From the NCBI RefSeq assembly GCF_000740675.1, contig NZ_JPXI01000042.1:124001-188000 (forward strand): a stretch of DNA of 64,000 bases, given 5' to 3'. The DNA is from Massilia sp. BSC265. GTDB taxonomy: Bacteria > Pseudomonadota > Gammaproteobacteria > Burkholderiales > Burkholderiaceae_D. This document shows positions 41,712 through 50,065 of the stretch, piece after piece (position 1 is the stretch's first letter; the number at the start of each line of letters is the position of its first letter). Under the pieces are notes generated by a model, which was given only the letters and a program-made list of their open reading frames with translations, was not told the DNA's origin and made no database searches. The translations under genes were made by a program, and so were the position numbers.

Positions 41712-43520
41712 ATGCGCAAACTCTTCGCCTCGATCGTCCTGCTCGCTCCCTTCGTCTGCGGCGCCGCCGACACGACGGTCGACAGCGCACGCCGGCTGTT
41801 CGAGCGCGAATGGCAGTGGCAGCTGCGCCAGCAGCCCGAGTTTGCGACCGCCATCGGCGAACACCGCTTCGACGCTCTACTGAGCGACACCACGCTCGCC
41901 GCACGCGCCGCCGCCATCGAGCACACGCGCGAAGTCCTCGCCGAAATACGCCAGCTCGACCGCGCGGAACTCGAGGGCCAGGATCGGCTTTCCTACGACC
42001 TGTTCATTGCCCAGCGCGAACGCATGCTCGCGGCCAACGCCTTCACGGCCTTCGACCCGCAGCCGCTCAGCGGCGTCGACGGACTGCACGTGCGCCTGCC
42101 GCGGCTGGTCGCGGCGATGCCCTTTACAAGCGAGCTTGAATACCGCAATTACCTGGCGCGCCTTGCCGCCCTGCCCGCGCACGTGGATGGCCTGGTCGAG
42201 CAGCTGCGCGCCGGAATGACCGCCGGCTGGACCGTGCCGAAGACGGTGATGGCGCCGGTCCCGGCGGCCTTGCATACCCTGCACGAAGAGATCGCCGCGG
42301 GCGCGCTGTTCGCCCCTTTCCTGCGCATCCCCGCCACGATCGAGCCGGAAGCGAGGGAAAGGCTGCTGGTGGACGGCATCTCGGCGCTGGCGAATAGCGC
42401 CCAGGCCCTGCACCGGCTCGAGGAATTCGTGCGCACCGAGTACCTGCCGGCGGCGCGCGAGACCATCGGCGCTTCAAGCCTGCCCGGCGGGGCGGACTGG
42501 TATGCCTTCCTGGTGCGCCATGCCACCACCACGCGCCTCACGCCGGCCCAGGTGCATGCGATCGGCCTGCGGGAAGTCGCCCGCCTGCGCGCGGAGATGG
42601 CCGCGCTGGTGCCGCGCACCGGTTTTCGCGGCAACCTGGAGCAGTTCCTGGTGTTCGCGCGCACCGACCGGCGCCTGTTCTTCCCGAACCAGGAAGCCCT
42701 GCTGGCCCGCTACCGCAAGGCGTTGGCGCGCGCAAGCGCGCGGCTGCCGCGGGTGGTGGCAACGGTGCCGGAGGCCGGCATCGCGGTCAAACCGATGTCG
42801 ATGGACGGCGCTGGCCAGCCGCTCGCCTATTACGAAGGCGGCAGCGACAGCCGCAGCGCCGCGCTGGTGGTGAACGTGTCGCAGCCGGGTGCGCGGCCGG
42901 TCTGGCAGGTCGACAGCGTGGCCCTGCACGAGGCACTGCCGGGCCACCACCTGCAGGTGGCGCGTGCCCGGGCACTGGGTCCGCAACTGCCGGCCTTCCG
43001 CCGCCACGCCTGGTACCAGGCCTTCGGCGAGGGCTGGGCCACTTATGCCGAGGGCCTCGGCCCGGAACTGGGCTTTTTCAATGATCCCTTCTCGCATTTC
43101 GGCCAGCTGAACGAAGAGATGCTGCGCGCGGCGCGGCTGGTGGTGGACACCGGCATCCACACGCTGGGCTGGTCGCGCAAGGGGGCGATCGACTACCTGA
43201 ACACCCACACGGCCAATCCGCCGCCGGATAACGAGGCGGAAGTCGACCGGATCATCGCCCAGCCGGCGCAGGCGCTCGGCTACAAGATCGGCCAGCTGCG
43301 CATTGCCGCGCTGCGCGAGCGCGCCGCTACCCTGCTGGGCCGGCGTTTCGACCTGCGGCGCTTCCACGACGCCGTGCTGGGCGGCGGCGCCCTGCCGCTG
43401 GACGAGCTCCAGCGCCAGGTCGAGCGCTGGATCGCGGCAGAACAGGAGGCCGCGAAAGCAGTCAATACGGCCAAAGCGGCATCGCCCGCCCCCGCCCCTT
43501 CAAGCTCCCGGAAAGAATGA
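41712..43520 (+). CDS. DUF885 family secreted putative metallo-hydrolase
   Basis: This 602-residue protein has a signal peptide (MRKLFASIVLLAPFVCGAAD) and the DUF885 domain, including the HExxH-like motif in VALHEALPGHHLQ and a later YAEGLGPELG that may supply a further metal ligand. Family members are thought to be metal-dependent peptidases; the substrate is unknown. The start at 41712 gives the signal peptide; an upstream in-frame ATG adds eight unlikely residues. Confidence 0.87.
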   Translation: MRKLFASIVLLAPFVCGAADTTVDSARRLFEREWQWQLRQQPEFATAIGEHRFDALLSDTTLAARAAAIEHTREVLAEIRQLDRAELEGQDRLSYDLFIAQRERMLAANAFTAFDPQPLSGVDGLHVRLPRLVAAMPFTSELEYRNYLARLAALPAHVDGLVEQLRAGMTAGWTVPKTVMAPVPAALHTLHEEIAAGALFAPFLRIPATIEPEARERLLVDGISALANSAQALHRLEEFVRTEYLPAARETIGASSLPGGADWYAFLVRHATTTRLTPAQVHAIGLREVARLRAEMAALVPRTGFRGNLEQFLVFARTDRRLFFPNQEALLARYRKALARASARLPRVVATVPEAGIAVKPMSMDGAGQPLAYYEGGSDSRSAALVVNVSQPGARPVWQVDSVALHEALPGHHLQVARARALGPQLPAFRRHAWYQAFGEGWATYAEGLGPELGFFNDPFSHFGQLNEEMLRAARLVVDTGIHTLGWSRKGAIDYLNTHTANPPPDNEAEVDRIIAQPAQALGYKIGQLRIAALRERAATLLGRRFDLRRFHDAVLGGGALPLDELQRQVERWIAAEQEAAKAVNTAKAASPAPAPSSSRKE

Positions 43521-43598
43521 GGCGGTCGCCAACGCACTCGGCGTTTTTCGGTTACTCTCTGCTCCAATCGAATTTGGCAGTATAGAAAGGAAACACCT

Positions 43599-45209
43599 GT
43601 GGGTAAGCAACCGGAGCCGAACCAACTACAGCGCCGCCTGGCCCTGCTCGACGACGACGACCACCGCGCCCTGCTCGGCCAGGGCCTGCGCGGCATCGAA
43701 CGCGAGACCCTGCGCGTCGACCGCAACGGACACCTGGCGCGGACCCCGCATCCGGTCGAGCTCGGTTCAGCACTGACCCATCCGCAGATCACCACCGACT
43801 ACGCCGAAACCCTGCTGGAATTCATCACGCCGGCCGAGCACGACATCTCCGTGGTGCTGAACCACCTGGACGCCATCCACCGTTTTGCGCATGCACGCCT
43901 GAAGGATGAGATGCTGTGGAGCGTCTCGATGCCGGGCGAACTGCCGCCCGAGGAAGACATCGAGATCGCCTGGTACGGCACCTCCAACATCGGCATGCTC
44001 AAGCACGTGTACCGCCGCGGCCTGGCGCTGCGTTACGGGAAGGCGATGCAGTGCATCTCGGGCATCCACTACAACTACTCGCTGCCGGAAAAACTGTGGC
44101 AGCTGGTGGCCGCCAGCGAAGGCATCGCCGAAGAACGCCGCAATGCACTGCGCGACTTCCAATCCGAGAGCTACATCGCGACGATCCGCAACTTCCGGCG
44201 CTACAGCTGGCTGCTGATGTACCTGTTCGGCGCCACCCCGGCCCTGACCACCAGCTTCCTGCGCGGCCGTCCGCACCGGCTCGAAACGCTGTCCGACGAC
44301 ACGCTCTACCTGCCCTACGCGACCAGCCTGCGCATGAGCGACCTCGGTTACCAGAACGACGCCCAGGCCGGCCTGCGCCCGCACGAGAACAGCCTGGAAA
44401 GCTACGTCACCAGCCTGATGGCCGCCGTGAACACGCCCTATGAACCCTACCAGGCGCTCGGCACCAGGAAGGACGGCGAGTGGATCCAGCTGTCGACCAA
44501 CGTGTTGCAGATCGAGAACGAGTACTACTCGACGATCCGCCCGAAACGCGTGATCCGTACCGGCGAGCGTCCGGTGCAGGCCCTGTGCAACCGCGGGGTC
44601 CAGTACATCGAAGTGCGCTGCCTCGACGTCGACCCCTTCGAGCCGGTCGGCATCAGCCTGGAAACCGGCCGCTTCCTCGACGCCTTCCTGCTGTTCTGCG
44701 CCTTCGAGGAAAGCCCCCTGATCAGCGCCCACGAAGGCCAGGTCCACGCGCGCAACTTCGCCCGCACCGTCAAGGAAGGACGCGACCCGGCCCTGAACCT
44801 CACCCGCGACGGCAATGAGGTGCCGCTCAAGGACTGGGCGCTCGAGCTCATCGAGCGCATCCGCCCGGTGGCGCAGTTGCTGGACGACCAGCACAACGAA
44901 GGCAATGTGCACGAGTCCTCGCTCAACCTGCAGAAGGCCAAGGTCATCAACCCGGCGCTCACTCCGTCGGCACGGGTGCTGGAGGAGATCCGCAGCCTCG
45001 GCTCGGCCGCCGCCTTCGGCCTGCGCCAGAGCGCGCTGCATGCCGCCAGCTTCAGGGAAAGCCCCTTGATGCCGGCCGAGGAAGCGCTGTTCGACGAAAT
45101 GGCCCAGAAATCGCTGGCCGAGCAGGCCGCGATCGAGCAGCAGGACACCGGCAGCTTCGACGACTTCGTGGCTGCCTACAACAGCAGTACCCTGTGCGGC
45201 AACCACTGA
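43599..45209 (+). CDS. gshA: glutamate-cysteine ligase
   Basis: This 536-residue protein matches the proteobacterial GshA family: LRGIERETLRV at the N-terminus, TTDYAETLLEFITP, and the central SISGIHYNYSL region (here QCISGIHYNYSLPE). It ligates glutamate and cysteine, the first step of glutathione synthesis. It starts at a GTG. Adjacent genes are not obviously in the pathway. Confidence 0.95.
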   Translation: MGKQPEPNQLQRRLALLDDDDHRALLGQGLRGIERETLRVDRNGHLARTPHPVELGSALTHPQITTDYAETLLEFITPAEHDISVVLNHLDAIHRFAHARLKDEMLWSVSMPGELPPEEDIEIAWYGTSNIGMLKHVYRRGLALRYGKAMQCISGIHYNYSLPEKLWQLVAASEGIAEERRNALRDFQSESYIATIRNFRRYSWLLMYLFGATPALTTSFLRGRPHRLETLSDDTLYLPYATSLRMSDLGYQNDAQAGLRPHENSLESYVTSLMAAVNTPYEPYQALGTRKDGEWIQLSTNVLQIENEYYSTIRPKRVIRTGERPVQALCNRGVQYIEVRCLDVDPFEPVGISLETGRFLDAFLLFCAFEESPLISAHEGQVHARNFARTVKEGRDPALNLTRDGNEVPLKDWALELIERIRPVAQLLDDQHNEGNVHESSLNLQKAKVINPALTPSARVLEEIRSLGSAAAFGLRQSALHAASFRESPLMPAEEALFDEMAQKSLAEQAAIEQQDTGSFDDFVAAYNSSTLCGNH

Positions 45210-45228
45210 GGCCGGCACAATCCCGCGC

Positions 45229-46242
45229 ATGCTCACGTTCTACAACGAACACCACGCCCAGCAGCCTGTCAGCGGTACGCCGTCGCCGTGGGACGAGCAG
45301 CCCGACGCCGTCTCGCTGACGCTGGCGGAGTTCGAGCGGCGCGGCCTGGGACGCATCGTCACCCCGCACGGCGTGCCGCTGGTCTCGCTCGAGCGCGTGC
45401 ACTCGCCGCGCTACCTGCACTTCCTGCGCACGGCATGGAGCGCGTGGAGCGCGCTGGAATCTGCTGCCTCAGCCCTTGCCGGCAAGCCGCTGCTGCCAGC
45501 CCTGTGGCCGCCGCGCGGCACGCCGGCCGAGCCCGAACCGGACGACTTCCTGGCGCGCCTCGGCCTGTTCGCTTCCGACAGCCGCACGCCGATCACCGGC
45601 GGCACCTGGAGTGCAGCCAAAACCGGCGCAGACTGCGCCATCAATGCCGCGCACGCGCTGCGCGTGGGCGAACGCGGCAGCTTCGCGCTGACCAGCCCGC
45701 CGGGCCACCATGCGCGCGCCGAGGGCTTCGGCGGCGGCTGCTTCCTGAACAATTCCGCGCTGGCAGCCCAGCACCTGCTCGACGACGGCCTGGGACGCGT
45801 GGCGATCCTCGACATCGCGCCCCACCACGGCCACGGCACCCAGGACGTCTTCTATGCACGAAATGACGTGCTGTACGTGTCAATCCACCTCGATCCGCGC
45901 CAGGCCTATCCCTACTATGCCGGCCATGCCGGTGAACAGGGTACGGGTGCGGGGCTCGGCTACAACATGAACCTGCCGCTTTCCCCCGAGTGCGGCAGCG
46001 GCGCCTGGTTCGCGGCGCTGGAGACGGCCTGCGTCAAGCTGGCCATGTTCCGGCCCGAGGCCCTGGTAGTCTCGCTGGGCGCGTTCGCACCGGGCTTCGG
46101 CCTGCAGGCCGGCGACTTCCTGCGCATCGGCGAACGCATCGCCCATCTCGGCCTGCCCGCCGCCTTCATGTTCGAGGGCGGCAGCACCGGTAACGGCAAC
46201 GGCGCCGTCAGCATCCTCGAAGGTTTCGAAACCGCCGCGTGA
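45229..46242 (+). CDS. histone deacetylase-like (acetylpolyamine amidohydrolase family) protein
   Basis: This 337-residue zinc hydrolase has the HDAC active-site pattern: SPPGHHARAEGFGGGCFLNN, VAILDIAPHHGHGTQDVFY (Zn Asp/His) and ALVVSLGAFAPGFGLQAGDFLRIGE. Bacterial homologues deacetylate acetylated polyamines or other small amides. It starts 19 bases after gshA. Confidence 0.9.
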   Translation: MLTFYNEHHAQQPVSGTPSPWDEQPDAVSLTLAEFERRGLGRIVTPHGVPLVSLERVHSPRYLHFLRTAWSAWSALESAASALAGKPLLPALWPPRGTPAEPEPDDFLARLGLFASDSRTPITGGTWSAAKTGADCAINAAHALRVGERGSFALTSPPGHHARAEGFGGGCFLNNSALAAQHLLDDGLGRVAILDIAPHHGHGTQDVFYARNDVLYVSIHLDPRQAYPYYAGHAGEQGTGAGLGYNMNLPLSPECGSGAWFAALETACVKLAMFRPEALVVSLGAFAPGFGLQAGDFLRIGERIAHLGLPAAFMFEGGSTGNGNGAVSILEGFETAA

Positions 46243-46281
46243 GCATCCCGCCGCGCGGCTCCTCACCAATCCGACTATCCC

Positions 46282-46734
46282 ATGATCGACTGGCAGTTCT
46301 CCCATTTCAATGACCTCACCGCAGCCGAGCTGTACGAAGTGCTCGCACAGCGCCAGGACGTGTTCATCCTCGAGCAGACCTGCCTCTACCCCGACATCGA
46401 CGGGCTCGACCCGGTGGCGCACCACCTGCTGGGCTGGCGCACGGTCGACGGCAAGCGCCAACTAGCCGCCTACCTGCGCGTGCTCGGCCCGGGCGTGAAG
46501 TACGAGGAGATGTCGCTTGGCCGCGTCATCACGACCAAGGCCGCGCGCGGCAGCGGCGCCGGCCGCGCCCTGCTGCTTGAGGGCATCGCGCGCGCCGAAA
46601 CGCTTTATCCGGGGCACCGCATCCGCATCGGCGCCCAGCAATACCTGGAAAAGTTCTACCAGGGTTTCGGCTTCGAGACCGTTTCCGCCCCCTACGACGA
46701 AGACGGCATCATGCACATCGACATGCTGCGCTAG
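46282..46734 (+). CDS. GNAT family N-acetyltransferase (ElaA-like)
   Basis: This 150-residue protein matches ElaA-type acetyltransferases: TAAELYEVLAQRQDVFILEQTC at the N-terminus, the acetyl-CoA motif (RGSGAGRALLLEGIA) and EKFYQGFGFETVS near the end. Substrate unknown. It converges on the PEP-CTERM HAF gene, with 24 bases between stops. Confidence 0.9.
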   Translation: MIDWQFSHFNDLTAAELYEVLAQRQDVFILEQTCLYPDIDGLDPVAHHLLGWRTVDGKRQLAAYLRVLGPGVKYEEMSLGRVITTKAARGSGAGRALLLEGIARAETLYPGHRIRIGAQQYLEKFYQGFGFETVSAPYDEDGIMHIDMLR

Positions 46735-46758
46735 CGCGGCCGACGCTGCGCGGGCACG

Positions 46759-47853
46759 CTAGGAAAAGCGCAGGCTTTCCCGCTTGCCCGTTTTGCGCCA
46801 CCCAGCCAGCAGGACCAGACCTGCCGTCAGCAGCGCATAGTTGCCCGGCTCGGGTACCGCGGAGACCAGGTCCAGCCGTACCGACATGCATTCGCCGTCG
46901 CGGCAGGCCTTGCCGAGGATCTGCTGGGCGTCGTTGATGTCGTAGGCCTCGACCACCTGCCAGCCGTCGGTGCCTTCGACAAACTGATTCAGGTCGGTCA
47001 TCTTTCCGTCCATGTACAAGAACGCAGTCCGTTCGTCTGCCCAGAGTTGGGACCAGCCGACCACCATGCCGGCATTGTTGATTGCCCAGGCCTCGCCCTT
47101 CACGTAGTTGTAACGGTCTAAGGGTCCCAGCGAGCGCATCGAACCTCCGGTGTAGAGGAAGGGAACCGTGTCCCCTGTTTCGTCGTAGGACCACCCGACG
47201 ACCTGGCCCATATCGTTGATATCGGTTGCGAAACTTTCCTCCCCTCCCAGTGTGCCGAGGTCCTGCATGCGTCCGTCCTGGTACAGGAAAGCGTGCCCGG
47301 CGTAGATCGAATCGGCCCCGACATAGGTCGAGCCGCCCACGATCTGTCCGCGGTTGTTGATCGCGGTCGCAGCGGCCCAGGTTACCCTGCCGCTCAGGGT
47401 GCCGAGCATGGTGATGGTGCCGTGCGCGTCCACCCAGGCGTGCTGGTCCCCCCCGAACGTGGCGTACTCGCCGGCTACCTGACCCAGGTCGTTCAGGCCG
47501 TTCGCCCGCCCGGCCTGAACATCGTCGAGCACGGGCCCCACGTGATGCATCGCCTCCGATGTATAGAGGAAGGGCTGGCCGTATCCCCAACTTCCTAAGG
47601 CGCCGGCAACGTCTCCACGGCCATTAATCGCGTAGCCATAGCTGTTCGCTCCGAGTCCGAGATTGATGAGGGAAGCGCCATCCCAGACGCTCACGCCCTC
47701 GCTGGTATTGCCGACAATACGGCCCGAGCTGTTCATGGCGGTGGCATTGAATCCCGAAGGCAGGAAAGTCATCGAGTAAACCGGATCCGCCAGTGCCACG
47801 ACTGGACAGGCCAGCAGCGCCACTAAGCATCGACGAGTCATCTTTCTTAACAT
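46759..47853 (-). CDS. HAF-repeat PEP-CTERM protein
   Basis: This 364-residue protein has a signal peptide (LVALLACPVVALADP) and then about nine HAF-type repeats (for example HAFLYQDGRMQDLGTLGG and INDMGQVVGWSY) with conserved HAF/LGTLGG pairs. It ends in a PEP-CTERM signal: VPEP, a hydrophobic helix and RKTGKR. The start at 47853 has AAGGGG 6 bases upstream and excludes an upstream in-frame ATG that would precede the ribosome site. It is exported and sorted by the exosortase. The start codon lies inside a 10-bp inverted repeat. Confidence 0.9.
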   Translation of the reverse strand: MLRKMTRRCLVALLACPVVALADPVYSMTFLPSGFNATAMNSSGRIVGNTSEGVSVWDGASLINLGLGANSYGYAINGRGDVAGALGSWGYGQPFLYTSEAMHHVGPVLDDVQAGRANGLNDLGQVAGEYATFGGDQHAWVDAHGTITMLGTLSGRVTWAAATAINNRGQIVGGSTYVGADSIYAGHAFLYQDGRMQDLGTLGGEESFATDINDMGQVVGWSYDETGDTVPFLYTGGSMRSLGPLDRYNYVKGEAWAINNAGMVVGWSQLWADERTAFLYMDGKMTDLNQFVEGTDGWQVVEAYDINDAQQILGKACRDGECMSVRLDLVSAVPEPGNYALLTAGLVLLAGWRKTGKRESLRFS

Positions 47854-47898
47854 GCTTGCCCCTTGTGCTGTGTTAATAACAAGCTTGAGGCAAGCATG
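47851..47898 (-). promoter_or_regulatory. start-codon-sequestering hairpin of the HAF PEP-CTERM mRNA
   Basis: CATGCTTGCC (47851-47860, containing the start codon and covering the ribosome site on the minus strand) is a perfect inverted repeat of GGCAAGCATG (47889-47898), enclosing 28 bases. In the mRNA this stem would bury the AUG. It may be a thermosensor, a translational switch, or a DNA operator. Confidence 0.55.
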
Positions 47899-47962
47899 AA
47901 AGGGGGCCATGCGCTAGCTCAGGCGGGCACGCGCATCACTTTTGACGAAAGCAGGCTGGTAT

Positions 47963-47993
47963 CGGGAAGCGCCGATGCAGGCGGCACTTCCCG
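47963..47993 (-). terminator. hairpin after the second HAF-repeat gene
   Basis: CGGGAAG (47963-47969) pairs with CTTCCCG (47987-47993), with additional pairing inside, 20 bases after the stop of the 48013 gene on the minus strand. No T-tract follows. Confidence 0.5.
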
Positions 47994-48012
47994 AAGGCCG
48001 GAGAGGGAAAGC

Positions 48013-49002
48013 TCAGGGTTCGAGCAGCACCGCGCGGCATTCGCCGTACAGGGTGCAGGCATAGGCGGCGATCTGCTGGGCATCGTTGATGCCGACCGCA
48101 TCGAGCACCGTCCAGCTGCCGCGCTTGGCGACCAGGTCGTTCAGGTCATGCATCACGCCGTCGCGGTAGAGGAAGGCGTGCGAGAAGCTCTCGCCGGACA
48201 CGTGGTCCGCGCGGGTCGAGTAGCCGACCACCATCCCGGCATTGTTCAGGGCCCGCGCGTCGGTATAAGGACCGCCGAGCGAGCCGATGTCGATCATCGC
48301 GCCGTTGCGATACAGGAAGGCGTGCTGGATGTTGTCGTTCACAAAACTCATGCCCGCCACCTCGCCGCGCTCGTTGACGGCCGCGGCCGTGCTGGTAGGG
48401 CCGCCGAGCGTGCCGAGGTCTTTCATCACGCCTTTCGTGTACATGAAGGCGTGCTGGGACGTGAAACCGCGCAGGAAGGACATGCCGACCACCGTGCCGG
48501 CGCCATTGATCCCGGTCGCGCGCGCGACTCCACTGCCGAGGCTGCCGATCGGGCTCATCTTGCCGCCCGAGTACAGGAAGGCGCGGTCATTGCCGTTGCG
48601 GTCCAGCGCATACCCGGCCACCTGGCCGCTCGCGTTGATGGCCGTACCGAAGCTCGGCCGGCCGTTCAGCATGCCGAGATCGCGCAGCGCGCCGCCCTGC
48701 AACACGAAGGCATGGGACACCCCATTCTTCGCATCCGACGAGCCGGCGACCTGGCTGTTCGCGCTGATGGCCGTGGCCACGCTGCCACTGCCGCCTAGCG
48801 TGCCCAGGCTTGCCAGGACGCCACGCGACCACAGGAAGCCGCGCCCGTCGGCCTTGACGCCCACGATGCGCCCGCTGGCGTCGATGGCGTGGGGTGTGGT
48901 GTCGGGCGGGAGAAAAGTCATTTTGTAGAAAGGCTGGCTGTGCGCGGTGAGCGGAGCGGCAAGCGAGGAGGACAGCAGGAGGACGAGCAGGGAATGACGC
49001 AT
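48013..49002 (-). CDS. HAF-repeat protein lacking a PEP-CTERM signal
   Basis: This 329-residue protein has a signal peptide (LLVLLLSSSLAAPLTAHS) and repeated HAF/LG.LGG motifs (HAFMYTKGVMKDLGTLGG and similar, about eight copies). It ends abruptly at YGECRAVLLEP, aligning with the point where the neighbouring HAF protein continues into its VPEP sorting tag. It is therefore likely secreted but not sorted. It is a diverged tandem paralogue of the 46759 gene. Confidence 0.85.
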   Translation of the reverse strand: MRHSLLVLLLSSSLAAPLTAHSQPFYKMTFLPPDTTPHAIDASGRIVGVKADGRGFLWSRGVLASLGTLGGSGSVATAISANSQVAGSSDAKNGVSHAFVLQGGALRDLGMLNGRPSFGTAINASGQVAGYALDRNGNDRAFLYSGGKMSPIGSLGSGVARATGINGAGTVVGMSFLRGFTSQHAFMYTKGVMKDLGTLGGPTSTAAAVNERGEVAGMSFVNDNIQHAFLYRNGAMIDIGSLGGPYTDARALNNAGMVVGYSTRADHVSGESFSHAFLYRDGVMHDLNDLVAKRGSWTVLDAVGINDAQQIAAYACTLYGECRAVLLEP

Positions 49003-49151
49003 GACTTTCCTTTGATGCTTGAGTGAAGAGGACTTTCAGCATCACGAATAGCCGAGGCGGCAGGTTTGAGGAATATCAATGTCCAAAATCTCATTTCTTC
49101 AGGCTGTTTCCGCGCTCGCAGCGTGCTCCTGTTCAGTGGCGTAATAGATAC

Positions 49152-49340
49152 TCATCTGCGCCGCTGCGCTGCCAGCCGGCCCGCCATGCACACGACCAGT
49201 CCAGCCAGCAACAGCCAACCGTCCTGCTCGCCCTGCGTGGCGCGCAGCAGCAGGCATGGCGGTGGCACAGGGGGTGGCGCCGCGCCGGCGGCGGCGGAAA
49301 AACAGCAGAGGACGACAGGAAGGAAAAGAGGGAATCGCAT
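49152..49340 (-). CDS. candidate 62-residue protein with signal peptide and C-terminal hydrophobic-Arg tail
   Basis: The frame starts MRFPLFLPVVLCCFSAAAG, a plausible signal peptide, and ends with a hydrophobic helix (GWLLLAGLVVCMAG) followed by RLAAQRRR, the shape of a PEP-CTERM tail without the PEP motif. No clear ribosome site precedes it, so it may be spurious. It lies in a 462-bp gap on the same strand as the HAF and FKBP genes. Confidence 0.35.
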   Translation of the reverse strand: MRFPLFLPVVLCCFSAAAGAAPPPVPPPCLLLRATQGEQDGWLLLAGLVVCMAGRLAAQRRR

Positions 49341-49430
49341 GGCGCACAGACAGGTTGTCGGGATCAGCAGCTTCAGGCATGAAGCGGACCCGGCCTGTGC
49401 GCCAGCTCAGGCGTGCGCGCAAAAAAAGAA

Positions 49431-49452
49431 CCGGGACAGCGCCCGGTCCCGG
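49431..49452 (-). terminator. rho-independent terminator after the FKBP gene
   Basis: CCGGGAC (49431-49437) pairs with GTCCCGG (49446-49452); a run of A (49421-49427) on the plus strand gives a T-tract on the minus strand. Confidence 0.8.
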
Positions 49453-49464
49453 CAAGCACTGGTT

Positions 49465-49905
49465 TTACTCGACCTTGGTCAGGGTGATCTCGAAGACCAG
49501 GCCATTGTTGCCAGGAATGCCGTTGGAGCCGCGCTCGCCGTAGGCCAGGCTCGCCGGTACCTCGATGGTGCGCTTGCCGCCTACCTTCATGCCGGTCACG
49601 CCCTGCTGGAAGCCCGGAATCACACCTTGTGCACCGAGGACAAACGCAAAGCTGTTCGACTCGAGGCGGGTACCCTTGTGGTCGGGGGCCGTGGCGCTGT
49701 ACAGCCACAGGGTATAGGTCACGGTGGCGGTCTTGCCGGCAACCGCTTCGGCGCCGGTGCCGAGGACGTTGTCGGTCTTGACCAGCGCGGTCGGGTTGTT
49801 CGGGTTGACAGGCGGCGGGCTGGAATCGCCACCGCCGCCGCCGCCGCAGGCGGTCAGGCTCAGGATGGCGACAAAGGCGGCGATCAGGGGGAACTTCAGT
49901 TTCAT
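49465..49905 (-). CDS. FKBP-type peptidyl-prolyl isomerase, lipoprotein
   Basis: This 146-residue protein has a lipoprotein signal (LSLTACGGGGGG, lipobox Cys), a spacer, then a single FKBP domain (TGAEAVAGKTATVTYTLWLYS, FVLGAQGVIPGFQQGVTGMKVGGKRTIEVP, GLVFEITLTKVE). It acts as a periplasmic prolyl isomerase/chaperone. I start at the ATG at 49905; the open frame continues upstream through non-coding repeats. Five 11-bp tandem repeats lie 15 bases upstream. Confidence 0.92.
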   Translation of the reverse strand: MKLKFPLIAAFVAILSLTACGGGGGGDSSPPPVNPNNPTALVKTDNVLGTGAEAVAGKTATVTYTLWLYSATAPDHKGTRLESNSFAFVLGAQGVIPGFQQGVTGMKVGGKRTIEVPASLAYGERGSNGIPGNNGLVFEITLTKVE

Positions 49906-49919
49906 GGGACGGATCCTCG

Positions 49920-49974
49920 GGGTACGAAAAGGGTACGAAAAGGGTACGAAAAGGGTACGAAAAGGGTACGGAAA
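49920..49974. repeat. five tandem copies of an 11-bp repeat (GGGTACGAAAA)
   Basis: GGGTACGAAAA is repeated at 49920, 49931, 49942, 49953 and 49964; the last copy has one substitution. The 11-bp period places each copy once per helical turn on the same DNA face. The block lies in the 5' region of the FKBP gene and may affect its promoter or leader. Confidence 0.92.
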
Positions 49975-50065
49975 GTTTGCAGCGAAATCCCGAACCTTAC
50001 CCGAGCCCTCCATGGACGTCTGTCCGCCGACTGTCCGCCTTTTGTATTTTTCTGTAATGCGCCGC

